Positions 31,601-43,960 of a stretch of 64,000 nucleotides of DNA are shown here, piece by piece. Below the pieces are notes generated by a model. That model was not told the DNA's origin. It ran no database searches and was given only the letters and a program-made list of their open reading frames with translations. Origin of the DNA: Zonotrichia leucophrys gambelii (Eukaryota > Chordata > Aves > Passeriformes > Passerellidae); NCBI RefSeq assembly GCF_028769735.1, contig NC_088171.1, positions 133,471,033-133,535,032 on the forward strand, read 5' to 3'. A program made the position numbers and the translations under genes. Positions within the stretch are counted from its first letter, which is position 1. Each line of letters starts with the position of its first letter.

Positions 31601-31837
31601 AGCCAAGGTGAGACTGAACCCTTGGTCCCGAGGAGGGTTATGTTCCAGGGTTGCTGGCATAATAACAGAGTTGTGATGGAGCTGGCTCATTCCCAATCCC
31701 CGCTGCTCTTTACTTTGCCCAGGAGAAGCATGGTTAAGCTCACAGCAAGTCAGGGCTGATCTCACGCTAGGTGATTGTCTCATTGCCATTCTCTTTCTGA
31801 TTATTTTCAATCCAGCCCTAAATCTACAGTCAGAGCA

Positions 31838-31915
31838 AAATAAAATAAAATTAACTAAAATAAAATACAAAAATGCAATAAAATAAAAAATAATAAAATA
31901 AAATATAAAATAATT
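31838..31915. repeat. A-rich (TAAAA)n-like simple repeat
   Basis: Interrupted AAAATAAAATAAAATTAACTAAAATAAAA type sequence. It lies 280 bp to the left of the CpG-rich island. No CR1 or other element is seen attached to it. Confidence 0.9.
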
Positions 31916-32194
31916 ATTTATATCCAAGAAAACATTTTCTGACAGTCTGGGGCAGAAGAGGGGAAACCAAGCAGGCACCTATAAAACACCATTGCAATTT
32001 GTGTATCGAGGTTTTTTTTAGTGCAAAGGATGGCAGGCAGCATTCCCGGCTGATAAAGCTCACAATAAAAAAACACAGAGAGCACCCCCTGGCTTTTTAA
32101 TTGTCCTTTCTAAATCACCCGTGGCACGGATTTGCGAATTAAGTGGTTTAATAGCTGAATCATACGAGTGATTTTGATAACGGTTTTATTTTCA

Positions 32195-32740
32195 AACGAA
32201 GGGCGAAGCGGGCCCGCAGCGCGGGGCCGGGGGCGGCTCCCAGCGGCGCCAGGAAAGGTCCGTGCCCGCTCAGGCCTCGCGCCTCGCTCAGGATCCGTGC
32301 GCCCCTCAGGGTCCGTGCCCCGCTCAGGATCCGTGCCCCACTCAGGATCCATGCCCCGTTCAGGGTCCGTGCCCCGCTCAGGATCCGTGCCCCGCTCAGG
32401 ATCCATGCCCCGTTCAGAGTCCGTGCCCGCTCAGGGTCCGTGCCCCGCTCAGGGTCCGCGCCCCGCTCAGGGACCGGACACCGCTCAGGGTCCGTGCCCG
32501 TCTGGGCCCGCAGGGTGCGCGGCCGGGCCGGGGCCGCCCCGGGGGAGCCGAGAGGGCCGAGCCGCACCCTGGCTCACCGCCCCGCCTGTGGGAGCAGCCG
32601 GACACGGCTGATGACCGCGGCATTCCGGGGCTGGGCAGCTGCCCGAGCCCCCGGGCAGCTGCTGAGGCATAGCCCGCAGAGCCGGGCAGTGGGAGAGCCC
32701 GCTCAAGCCGCTCCACGGGGCCCCGAAATACCGACAATGC
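32195..32740. promoter_or_regulatory. CpG-rich island around the minisatellite
   Basis: Base composition changes sharply from the AT-rich flanks: gaagggcgaagcgggcccgcagcgcggggccgggggcgg on the left, and ggccgggccggggccgcccc further on, with frequent CpG. This could be an orphan CpG-island promoter or simply the effect of the repeat expansion. No gene start is recognisable. Reading frames here (32110-32406 minus, 32168-32611 plus and others) are driven by the repeat. Confidence 0.5.
32257..32500. repeat. 18-bp GC-rich minisatellite, about 12-13 copies
   Basis: Unit close to ccgctcaggatccgtgcc, with substitutions (ccgttcagggtccgtgcc, ccactcaggatccatgcc) and slightly shorter units at the ends. 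Because 18 is a multiple of three, both strands stay open and encode hexapeptide repeats (RSGSVP-like on plus, GTDPER on minus). It sits inside a CpG-rich stretch. Confidence 0.93.
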
Positions 32741-35700
32741 CCATCCTACCGAGCAAGGTGGCAAAGACAGGTGTAAAAATAGAAGGCGAGTTCCATTTTC
32801 ACTCTCATCTGTATCCCAGCTCCTCATTTCATGCCCAAACTTCGATCCATCCCTGTACCGCACACCTTGTCTGCCACCAACAACAGAAGCCCGTCCCAGC
32901 TGGGGCTGATATCAGAGAACAAGATGTGAGCCAAGAAAATGCCGAGTGAAAGGCAAAAGTCCCTGCCCTTGTCCTGCCCTCCTTCCAGCAGGAGCAAGAG
33001 GGATGCAGTATTTGAGCAAGGGGGTGACCAGAGATGGGAACGTAGACTGCATCATCTGTCTCACATCCTGTATGATCAGTGATCAAAACCCCAGATACCC
33101 CTTCAGGCCCGCAGAGAGGAGGAGTCATTTAAATGCCTCAGCTTGCCAGAAAGACGTCTGTGGAGGTCTTCAAAGCCTCTTATCCTTTTTCCATCACTTT
33201 TTAAGGGAATATAAGCACTGAGTTTAGCAGCGCTGTTTGATTAGGTACCCACAGCACAAATCTACATTTGGCAGACAGTGCCAGACCTGTCACACACCCT
33301 GTTTTGCAAAATATTTTTTTCCAAACTTAAAAATGCTTTGTACATTTCTGTGTCTGTTTTTCTTTGAAAGTACAGAGGACTTGAAGCCAACCAAAGAAAC
33401 TTGTGAAAATAGATATGAGGGTAATTTCTCATGTGTTCTGTAGGGCCCCCAACTCACCATAATATCTAACAGGCCACAGGAATTTTTTTTTCACAGCTTC
33501 TAAATCCCCAGTAAATTAATTAAAGAAGTAGAAACAAGGATAAAAATGCTTAATCATTTTTACCCAATATATTGCATCATCATTAGGGCAGAAAGACCCA
33601 GATCTTGGGAAAGCTAATAAGTCACAATATTTAGGGCAGATCCCATGATTTGTGAGATGTAACAAGTTCTCAGGAGCAAGACATAAAATGAAATGGAAAA
33701 GAAATGAAAGGGATAAGGAAGTCATAGCTAGAGGTCTTAACATTTTTATGGAATAAGATATCCTACCTACAGCTTTCAGCACAAAATGGCTAATATAAAA
33801 GAAACCTGAGTTTCACCTCTCTTAAAAAAATTGTATTTTCACATACTTTCTTTATATGTTGAGAAAGGATGAATGAACTGTGGAGATGTTTTTAAAGAGC
33901 AAATGGATGACCAAGTAGGATTAGGCAGGGCTGTACCCCAACAAGAGTTTAGAAAGCAGGTCCCTGACCTCTTAAGATACACAAAAAATTCATCACTGAT
34001 GTTAAGAGATAATTGAGATTCTTATAGCCACAGGAGAGGGGAACCAGAAGTCCCAGTGGGTAATTTGTGGACAAACGAAGTCAACAGCCAAAAATACACA
34101 AGCAGGTGATTGCAGCAGAAGTACTCTGTGTTCATAGAAATATTCATGAATCTTGGGTGAAACTCTCAGGCTGAATGCAAAAAAAAAAAAGTATTCTTTA
34201 TTCTCTATTATACTTTATTAGTGAAATAGTTTTATTTCTAGAAAAAAGAATAGAAATAATTTAAAATTACTGTAATTGAGTACTTACAAGCCCATTGATT
34301 GAGAAATAGACTAATCATGGTATTTCAAATGGAAAATTTGTTCTATGGATGAATTACCCATTATTTTCTCATTTCAAAATTGTCCTAGTTTTCTGGTCCC
34401 CAGAAGGGGCAATTATAACTTGAACTGTTCAGAGGTCTGCTATTGAAAAAAAGCATTACAGCACTGTTTCTCTTGTGTACTGACATCCATCAGTCAAGAT
34501 CATTGCTTCACCGTCCATCACCCGGTGCAAGAAATAGTGCTGTGATTGTAATAGTGTATGATCGATATCTTCTGCTTTGGAGATAAATCTCATTTCTGTA
34601 AACGCCTTGTGTGCCACCAGCAAGAGACTGTTACTCTATGAAAATATGCTGTTTCTTTCAGATTACCCATGATTAAAACTTTATGGCTCTTCAATTAAAA
34701 TTATAGTCAGGAATTTCATGAGTATTACAATGTCGTGTGTAAAGCTATAGCTAACTGGCTCTGTGGTAGAAACAGAACGAAGACAGAAAAGCTGCTTCTC
34801 CTGGTCCTTGGCTCCAGATGCTGCCTCCCAGTTGTCCTCACACTTCCATTCCCAAGAATGGTGCTTCACATTGGATATCTAAAAAGGCTTCTGATAGCTT
34901 CTGATCTTCCAGCCAGCTGTGTTTTTAAAAGTGGATTTTCCACCCTACCCTAACCTTATTTAAATCACAATTAAAGATGTTAAAACCAAGAAAATGCTTG
35001 TATCTCAACAGTGAAACTATTATCTCAGGAATTGCTTCTGAAAAAAAAATTGCAGCTAATATGGAATATTTTGTATAATGCTATAATTATTTTTAATGGA
35101 AACTAGAAATGGTTTGGAATTAAGTTGTTCTAGAATAAGCAACATGCTTATCAGTGTTACTATGGACTCTTGATATGGACTCACATTTTCAAGAAAATTC
35201 CATTCCATTTTTTTATCACATGCTCTGAAGATTCCACTGGCAAGAGAAAAGTCCCAGCCCTTGAGCAGAGTGAAACTGTCCAGCACAAAAATCAGTGGTA
35301 AAAAAATCTGTTGACTTGGGTGGGGTAAAAACTGGTCTGGAACAACTGGAATTTCCATCACTGTAATCATTTTCCTTGTAAATACTTCTCAGGTTAATAC
35401 CATAGCCTTGCAGCTTTCTTGTAAAGTCTGTTTTGGTTTAAAATGTTGCCCATAATATTGTAGAGTAGAAATATTTTATATGAGAGTAGACTCAGTTAAG
35501 AACTAATTTTTTTCCCCCACAGTTCTTCCTTTCTTGGCAAGATCTTGAAATAAAGCTCACAAAAAAAGAGGATTAGCACCATGAAATTGAAATATTTTAT
35601 ACAAATGGAGGTGTAGAGAGAAGCTGTGGTTCTGAAAATTTACAGGAAGTGAAAAGCTTTGTATCAAGTATCCAAAGTCTCCTTCCAGATAGTGAGCTGG

Positions 35701-38700
35701 GGATGATTCATCTTTCCATTAGACAATTCACATTATATATGTCCAATTACTTTCAAGATATAAATGGATATAAAGTTAAGGGTACTCTGTGAGATTTCAA
35801 GACAGCTTTAATTGATTTCAGTGGGAATTGCATTTATGTATCTAAGGGGGGAGTTCAGCTGTTCATATTTAAAATGTAGAATCTCAACATCCTAAAAAAA
35901 TGTAGCAAGAAGCTGAAAAAATAGCTTAGTTTTTTTCTCAAGAGAGATAAGAATGCTGCAACTTGCATGACATACAGAACAATAATTTGAAAAGATGGAT
36001 ATTCACATCACCAAAGATGTGATTTTTAAGTGCAATTCAGATAAGAGGCCCAAATCTCAGATCAGAAAGAATGTCCTGAGTTTATGCCAATTTCATTTCG
36101 GACAGCTGTCTGAAAGAAATAACAAAGCACATTTGGGAGAGCTGAGGGTTAAGGACTGCTGCTTATTTGCTTTTTCTTTGGAGCAGTTTGGTAGGCTGAT
36201 TTATCATGCCTTCATGCCCCTCTGCAGGGAATGGACCTGCTTATGTGGTAATGACCCTTTAGAGTCAGTGATTTCAGCCAGCTCTGACAGGAGTATTGTG
36301 CTGGCCACCAGTCCGGTAGTTAATTCAGTTTGGGACTGGGTAACCCGCACCTCCTTCAGTCCCAGATGCTCTCCCCACTTTTTCCTCAGTATGAGGAGGG
36401 GAGAAGCAGCAGCAGTGCAGACCCTATCAAGGGTTTACAAAGCCATGTGTTTTCTGGCTTTGGCAGGATGGCTGCAGGTCGTGCACAGAAGTGGGAGTGT
36501 AGGGGAGTGCTCAGCACTGAACTGTGCAAGACCCAGCGAGATTAACCCTTCTTAGCATATGCATTTGTGCATTTTATCCTCAGCAGATGCCAAGTCAATG
36601 GGCACCAGGACAGAAACTAGTAGCTATTATTTTCTCCTCCTATGTGTTTCTCAATGTAATGTACAGTTAGTAGAGTTACTCGTTTCTGTCAGTATGGTTG
36701 GTGTCTGGTGGGCATTAACTGAAGCAAGTGCACTGTGCTTAATTTCAGACTTGTGAAGGAACTTTATTTCATGCTATGTTTTCTTGCAAGAAAATCTGGA
36801 CAATATATTAGGAGAGCTTTTCTGTCCCATTTCACCCTCCTGCATTTAGTCACTTGACTCTCTTTAGCTCACTTGTGTCTCACAAAATCTCCTTTGGGCA
36901 GTGGTAGCAGAGCTAAAAGCTCAAAGATTTATGACTTCAGTTGTTTAGCTCACTGGCAATAATGCATCATGATAGAAGCAATTGGTGGAACAGGCAGCTA
37001 TGATACCATTCTTTTATGAAAAACTGTAGTTGAAGATAAGGAAGGCAAAAGAAGTCTCTTGTGAATATTATTATCCTCTGGAAATTATCCCCAAAAGATT
37101 TGCAGTTTCTCTATAGACTGTGACTAGAGTTCATTGATCCACAGACTATCATCCTGAATAGAGATTAAAAACAGATGGCCGTAGTTCTCGGCTTGGCTAC
37201 AAATCTCAAAAGAAATGAGAGGGAGTACAGTGGTGACTGACCACAAATGAAAGCATTGAATGGATTCTTCTTTTTTTTTCTTTAATTCCCTATTTCATTC
37301 CTCTGTAGTTTTATACAAAGTCCCTTGTACTTAAAACTCAAAAATATCAACACAGAGAAGGTATGCAAAGTATACTGAAGTAGATCAAAATTATACAAAG
37401 TATCCTAAAAATACACTACAAAGTCTTTTATGTGAGGCTTTTGTTAAGTTATTGTGCTGGAGCAGTGCTTTGTCAGTGAAAAGAGTCTTTGTATAAACTG
37501 ACTTGAACTGATGGTAATCCATTTTCTTTAGTGGCTTGGGTCAAGTGAAGAGTAGGTATAAATTATGTGCCCTCATAAAAGTGATAAATATACCTAACTA
37601 GTTAAGACAATACAAACCTGAACCCTCAAAAATAAACCCCCAAATATTTTAACTGTCAAGCCAAAATACTTGGTTTTATTTAACATATGCACATATACAA
37701 ATTTGTTAATATAATAAGAAACATCAGTCTTCGTGCAGCCTCATAGACCAAGATTTCCCAGCATCCACTTTCATAGTTTTTAATTTCTATTATTACATAG
37801 TGCCATTAAAATTTTTGAGTAATAATTTCTCTTTTTTTCTCCTTTGAATTAAGTTAAGGGCAGAGCTGAAATTCTGGTATTTCTCATTAAATAAAAAAAA
37901 TCTTTCAGTACATGCTGGTTGAAGCAATCTATTTTGGCAATCTATCTCATGTTATTGTAGTTTAAACTCAATAATATCAGTCTAGCAAAATAAAAATTAC
38001 TCTATTTCAAATTATAAAAATTCTTGAGATTACAGTTATAATTCTAGATATTTTGTTTGGACTTTATGTTATATTAAATTCTCATTTACATAGAGCATGA
38101 TATTCAATGCATTTGAATAGGATAGTAAATGGAACAAATAAAATAATGAATCAATTTTTTGGTTTTTTTTCATGATACATTTGCTCTAAACCAAGGATTT
38201 GAGAATAATGAAACTGAAATTTTATCAAGAAGCTGTTTCATAAGATTGTTTTATGTGTCTCTCAGATAGTGAGTTGCAAGTCTGGCTAGGCAGTGAAATA
38301 CCCATATAGTTCATTATTCAGTTTTAGCTCAGCTTTTTAAAACATTTTCAAATGCAAGTTGACTGCAAAGTGTTTTCAGCAGAAATCTCCCTAAATACCA
38401 ACAAATTATTGGAATCAATAATGGTAGCCTGGTTTACATAAACAATATTATTGTTGTAAGCATCTTGTGTAAATAGAGCATTGTTTTTTGTTCTTAGATT
38501 AAGAGCATTTTTATTTTGCATTCATTCCTGGTAATAGAGTTCAAGCATAGGTGTGCATTCTTCAAAACCACTGTCAAAGAGTAGAGAAACTTTACATGTC
38601 TGTTGTTCCAGTGTTAGTAAAAATTATGTGCAAAATACTGACCAAAACTCACCTTTTTTCAATATTGACAGTCCATGAAAGACCTGGATTAATTAACTGA

Positions 38701-41700
38701 GTTGCTGTTTATTGTTAATGGATAACAATAAAAAAAAAGCTCAGCTCAGTGTAAGTTAATGGAACAGCATCAAAGTAATAAAAGGATGTCAGCCATTCAC
38801 AGTCTGCCTGTGTTAGCATTTCCTGGAGTGGATAACAGCTTGGAAACACAACACTACAGAAGTTTTGGTCAAGACAGTTCCATCCTCTGAATTAAAATCT
38901 GTGTTTTGTAATTAAAATTTGTAAAATTAAAATCTGTATCTTGCAGCTAAAACACTGGATGCAGCTCAGACTGAGCCTTTGGAAGGATGTTAAGGGTTTT
39001 CAGCTGAACAGCCACTGAGGCTCTTATCTCCTATAAAATAAGCTTGCTTTTCCCTGGTAGATTATAATTTCATTTGCATCATTGTTATTCTCTAGCAACA
39101 TGGAAGGGATTTAATTCTCATTTACATCAGGCTAAATTGGCAACTTTCTATCAAGATATTTTCCCCAGTGAAAAACTATTTTGCAATTAACATGAAATTT
39201 TTCTAAAATAATTTTTAAATGTTCATCCCTTTAATTAATAGTGCAAAAATTCAAATAAAAACTAAATATTTTTCTGTTTCCAGTGGTCAAAAAACACTTC
39301 ACTTTCATGTGTCAGGTACCAAATCAGTAAAGCTGGAACAAGAGGCATTTTTAATCAAAACAGTTTATTTCCCCTGCTCAATCCCTTCTCAGAGAATGAA
39401 AATAAAGGGGGTTTTCCATAAGGAAATTCAAGAATTATTTTGGTTTTACACACTTACCCCCTCTTTAGCCAGCTCTAGTTTGTGGTGCTGTTGGGTGCTA
39501 TCAGACTTCATGAGGCAAGGCAGGGAATGTCTCAGCACATCAACTCTTAGGGGTTCAATCCATAAATCCAACTCTTTTTTGATCATATTTTTTGATGGCA
39601 GATAAACTGATCTCAGGGATGCTCTGCCTTTTTTTGCCACGGTAAGACCTACTTCCCCTCAAATCTCAGATTGGAGAAGACAACAGTATTGCCTTTATTC
39701 CAGATGTGACTGCACAAAAAAATTGTAATAAAAATTACGTCAATTTTAAAAAACATTATCTCTCATAGTAGATATTCCTTATTTTCTCTCCTTTTTGATT
39801 GAATTCTGATGTAAGTTAGACTAACTAAACTTTTTAAGGACCCTGGAAGAGAAAAACTCAAATGGATATATCAGTTTTTAAGTTATAATCCAATATATAA
39901 TTTATCTTTCAGACTATAAAAGGAGACCAAGAGACTGCCTGTTTCTGGAATATTGTGCATGTATATGTGTAGATTTCTACTTAGATGACAACAAACACGT
40001 TCCTCCAAAACAGAGAGGATTGCTTGTATATTGAGGAAATGGGAATGTTTTGAAGGGAATGTATAAAGGAAGTTACTGGTCTGGTTCAGTAAGTTTGTAC
40101 CAAGAATGCTTAACTGGATCTAGCAATATAGCAAAATTAATTCCTGTTTCATCCTCATGAACTAGCATAGGCCTACAAGTCTGTGACTGTAAGCAAGAGC
40201 TCAACTACACTGGCTGAACAGAGTTTGAAAAATGGGAATGCATAATCCATTGATTTCTCTGTTAACAAAGAGGTCCAGACCTTCAACACAAAATACCAGA
40301 TAGTTTAGAGTTCAGTTACACAGTTTTGAACTCTGTGGAGGAGCTGGACAAAAATGAAAGTCTTTCATTAAAGCAAATGTCAGCCAAGTTTGCAATGCCT
40401 CTTTGATTAGTAAAAATGGCTTTGCAAGTTATGCCTTAGAGTGCTTCCTTAAGGTCCCATTTCCCTAATTTTCTAAATGTGGTGTTATTAACTCCTCATG
40501 TACTGACTTGTTATCACTGGTTCAGTAATGAGCACTCTTCCTCCCTGGCTATGTTGGTTACCAGCTGCAAAACACATTTATGATTCTCAACTGCCAAAGC
40601 TAATTCTTTGTTATTCATTCTCCTTTCTTATAACTTTTTCTTGTTCATCTGATAAAATATCATCAAAAAAAAAAAAACAAAACATGATCCCTTACCATGA
40701 CTAGTGAGTTTTTTTCCCATTTACATTTCCATGCCCAGGTAGAACATCACATGAAATTTGCATGGAGGTCTCAGATGGGAGTCTGAATAGTCTCCCAACA
40801 CTCCAGACCTTTCAGATCAAGTGTCTGGCTCAGAATACCATTGGTACAATGGCTAAGAATTATTTTGAACAAAAACCCCCTCTTCAATAGCCCAGACTCA
40901 AGTCCTGAATTGTTTATTATGTGGTGAATATGAGCAATGAATCAAAATATCCTGCTGTTAAAATGACTGGTATATCACCACATTTTTGAAGATAGCAACT
41001 ATTTTTCTGTAATTTACAATGTCTTACATGCTGCAGTGCCCAGTGTTCAGACAAGAGCAGCAAGGAAGGTTAACTAACAGTCCTTCTCTCCAGAAGTCAG
41101 AAGGTATTATTGATTGCACTGTTATATAAAGGAAGCAAGGAAGCCACATTAATTTTAGTTTTGTTGAGTAGCTATCCTACTGAAGGGTCAAAGAAGTAGG
41201 AATGCCTTATTGAAAACAAGTGGAAACATTGGAAAGGAATAATTAGTCACAAGATCAGAATGGAGAAAACTACAAAAGGAGTTGTGTATTTGTGTGTGCT
41301 GTAAATGATAGTACAGACTGAATTCTAGGATTAAGTGAGATGTATTCAGAGTATCTGCTTTGCTTCAGAATAGAGACATAGATGTTTTGATTTTAAAAAA
41401 ATGCAAAAAAATGAACAGTAGAATCAGTCTTACTAGCCAGAGATGGTAAGCCATAGCTACATATATCTTCCAGGGGAATGACACAGTGGGAAATGTAAAC
41501 TATCTAAATAGGGCTCCTCTTTCGTTCTGTACCCAGGGATCCAGGTAACCTTTACTTCAGTCACTGACAGGTTTTTTGAATTCAAACATCAGTTGGACAT
41601 GCCAAGTCCATTTTAAGCACTATAGTAGTGGTTAGAACATGTATGTTGCCTCTAACAGTTGTGTGACCAGCTTGAAGGGGAATGTTCCCTGCAGAGTATA

Positions 41701-43453
41701 TTGGCAAAACCAGTGTAAAATATTCCACTTCAATCTCTGTGTGCAGATATAGGCCTCACCAGGGATAGTGAATTAATTAGTTCTGAGACTGGGACAAATG
41801 TTGGCAAAATAGAGAGGGGTTTGAAGCAACTTCCTTTTTGCTTTGCCTGTGTTTTTGTAGGAGGCAGTCTAGATGTTGACTGACATTCAATGATCGTTGA
41901 ATTCATCCTTTTTGAACAAATGCAAAAAAGCTGAAATTGGTGAATTTATCGTATTGTATTTATTGCTTTGTTAGAGATATCAGTTGACACCACAAATGAA
42001 ATAATTAGGAAGTCCTCCAGAAGGATTTTAGGGGATGGAAGCATTTTCAATTATAGAACGTGTTTAAAGGCTTTTAGCAAAACCCCTTTCCCCTTCTTTT
42101 GGCTTTACCTCTATTTTGAATCACAACATGGCTGGTTTACCTTTCTACCCTTCTACTGTCACTGTTTTTATCTGGAAATATTTTTCATAGGATAGGAGTG
42201 TCCTGTAAAACGGGGAAGGAAAACATTTTTGCTCATTTAAAACAAATCTAAGGATTTGGTTGTGGAATGAGAAAGGGTCTGATGACATTTTCTAGCAGCT
42301 AGCAAATCATGCTGTCATGCATAGGGAAAAAGCCACTAAAATATCCCCAGCTAAAATATTGCAAAATTATGTAGAGCTCAATCCTAGGGAGCCATCTGCC
42401 ATGTGAAAGCTCCACTGATTTCTAAAGGCGTTCATTGCAGGCAGGTTTGCAGAACTGGACGCATAATTTGTCCTTTTTAGAAACCATAGCTGTTGAAAAG
42501 AAATCCTGATCTAAAACATGAGTGGCAGAGAATGAAAAAAAGTCTGTACAGTTGGGTGAAAAGTCCCCACCAGAGCTTGTGTGCTGGTTGAAAATGCACC
42601 CCAGCTACAGGTAAGAATTGAGCCGCTCATGAAAGGTCTGATCCTGCCATGTATGTGCATGGAAATCTGACTGCTGTCAGGGAGCTTTCTGTTCTGAAAG
42701 TGTTCAGATAAGGTTAGTCCTCAATAATTGGCTTTTTCTGTATTATTGGCCCTCTAAAAATTAAAGGTAAATAATTCCAACCAACAGGGAAGAATTTTTG
42801 ATGTACATTATACATATGTGAAGGGATGTGTTTAAGTGTAAAATATTTTAGTATTGCCTTCTATTTTATTGAGAAATAACTGTTGGAAATGATTTAGTGG
42901 GTCCCGCCTTGGGACAGGGAGACAGAGAAGCAACTTCTCAGGAGCTTCCCCTAGCTCTCTGTTTCTGGAAGCACTGAACTTCAAAGTGGAGAAAACAATC
43001 TGCAGGGAGGCAGAAGGAGATGTGTTTTACAAATTGCAGCCTGATGAGCTCTTCAACAACATTAAACACCCACGGAAAATTTCTTTAACACAAATACTAA
43101 ATGAAAAATCTCTTATGGCAGTAGAGAAAGCTTTGATATATATCTATAAAATAGATAAAATTCCATTAATTTCCAACTTGGGACAGACGTTATATTTGAA
43201 TTTACAGACATGCCAAATGGTAATTTTGGCTTCCAGTCCTTGAGATGTGGCTGATCTATTATGGGTGATAACAGCATATGCTATTTTCTGAGTCAATTTC
43301 TATTATGTCATGAGAAGCAACACAGCTAGTAATGGAAGGCATTTTTGCATTAGCTAAAATAGCAAACAAGGTCCATAACATAGAAAATAGGTGGGTTTCA
43401 GAAGTAGATTCAATATTTGAAATGCTTGTCAAATTCAATACTGAGTAAATAAG
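32741..43453. other. intergenic, AT-rich desert
   Basis: Strongly AT-rich between about 37.2 and 39.9 kb with few long frames. The only long frame is the 186-codon one at 35995-36555. No mobile element was recognised. Conserved non-coding elements could be here but cannot be seen without comparison. Confidence 0.55.
35995..36555 (+). other. orphan 186-codon open reading frame, probably not a gene
   Basis: Runs from ATG (MDIHITKDVIFK...) to a stop, the longest non-repeat frame in the window. I recognise no domain, signal peptide or repeat. Cysteine and tryptophan are scattered without a motif, and a second frame overlaps it at 36330-36545. It could also be part of a lncRNA. I do not call it a gene. 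Confidence 0.15.
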
Positions 43454-43952
43454 TGTTGTGGTGTGTTGCAATATCCTGTTTTACCTTCTCCCTTCCCCCT
43501 CGCCCCTCGCTGAGTGTGCCCTGTCAATCAGGCTAACATACCAGCAAGGCGTCGTGTGATAGGTGTCCCTAGTCCCTTGAGACCCTGCCCCTTCACCTGG
43601 TTGGTGGCTCACCTGTCCCCTCCCCTTCCCCTGTCCTGAGCTTAAAATGTTAATGAGACCATGTGGCCTCCATTTCTGTTAGCAGCAGTGGCCCGGTGCA
43701 GACATCTCTGTACCCATAGAATAAACATCTGGCAACCTTCTAGCAGAATCCACTCCCTTTCTCTCCACCATCGCCAGAAGCGCTCTCTCCTGAGGAAACG
43801 GAGTCCTGACAGCCTGGATTTGCCCCGCTGCACTTTCCAGCAGCCAAGGTATCTCTGGGGTAAAACACCACAGTGCTGCCTTTGGCCCAGCAGCGAGGGT
43901 CAGAACTGGCCCAGGCACCATCTAACTGGTTATATTGGGATTCTTATTCCAA
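43454..43952 (+). mobile_element. solo LTR of an avian endogenous retrovirus-like element
   Basis: Starts TGTTGTGGTGTG, is GC- and pyrimidine-rich in its first half, has a TATA-like cttaaaatg near 43640, and an AATAAA at 43720-43725, in the order U3, R, U5. The 8-bp string TAAATAAG lies just before it (43446-43453) and just after it (43953-43960), consistent with a target-site duplication, although part of this match may be chance and the exact right end is uncertain. There is no second LTR and no gag, pol or env similarity nearby, so it is a solo LTR left by recombination. Reading frames such as 43661-44149 run through it and are not genes. Confidence 0.72.
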
Positions 43953-43960
43953 TAAATAAG

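Larger units (their letters stand above)
26377..32194. other. intergenic, simple repeats, nothing coding recognised
   Basis: Holds the homopolymer tracts near 28.4-28.6 kb, a hairpin with an AATAAA loop at 29268-29290, and the A-rich repeat at 31838. Reading frames such as 29178-29528 and 31568-31978 minus look like chance. Confidence 0.55.

Noticed and set aside
32110..32949. Overlapping frames of 73-169 codons with GTDPER or RSGSVP repeats
   Set aside because: They come from an 18-bp minisatellite whose length keeps all registers open. No splice or start context supports a gene.
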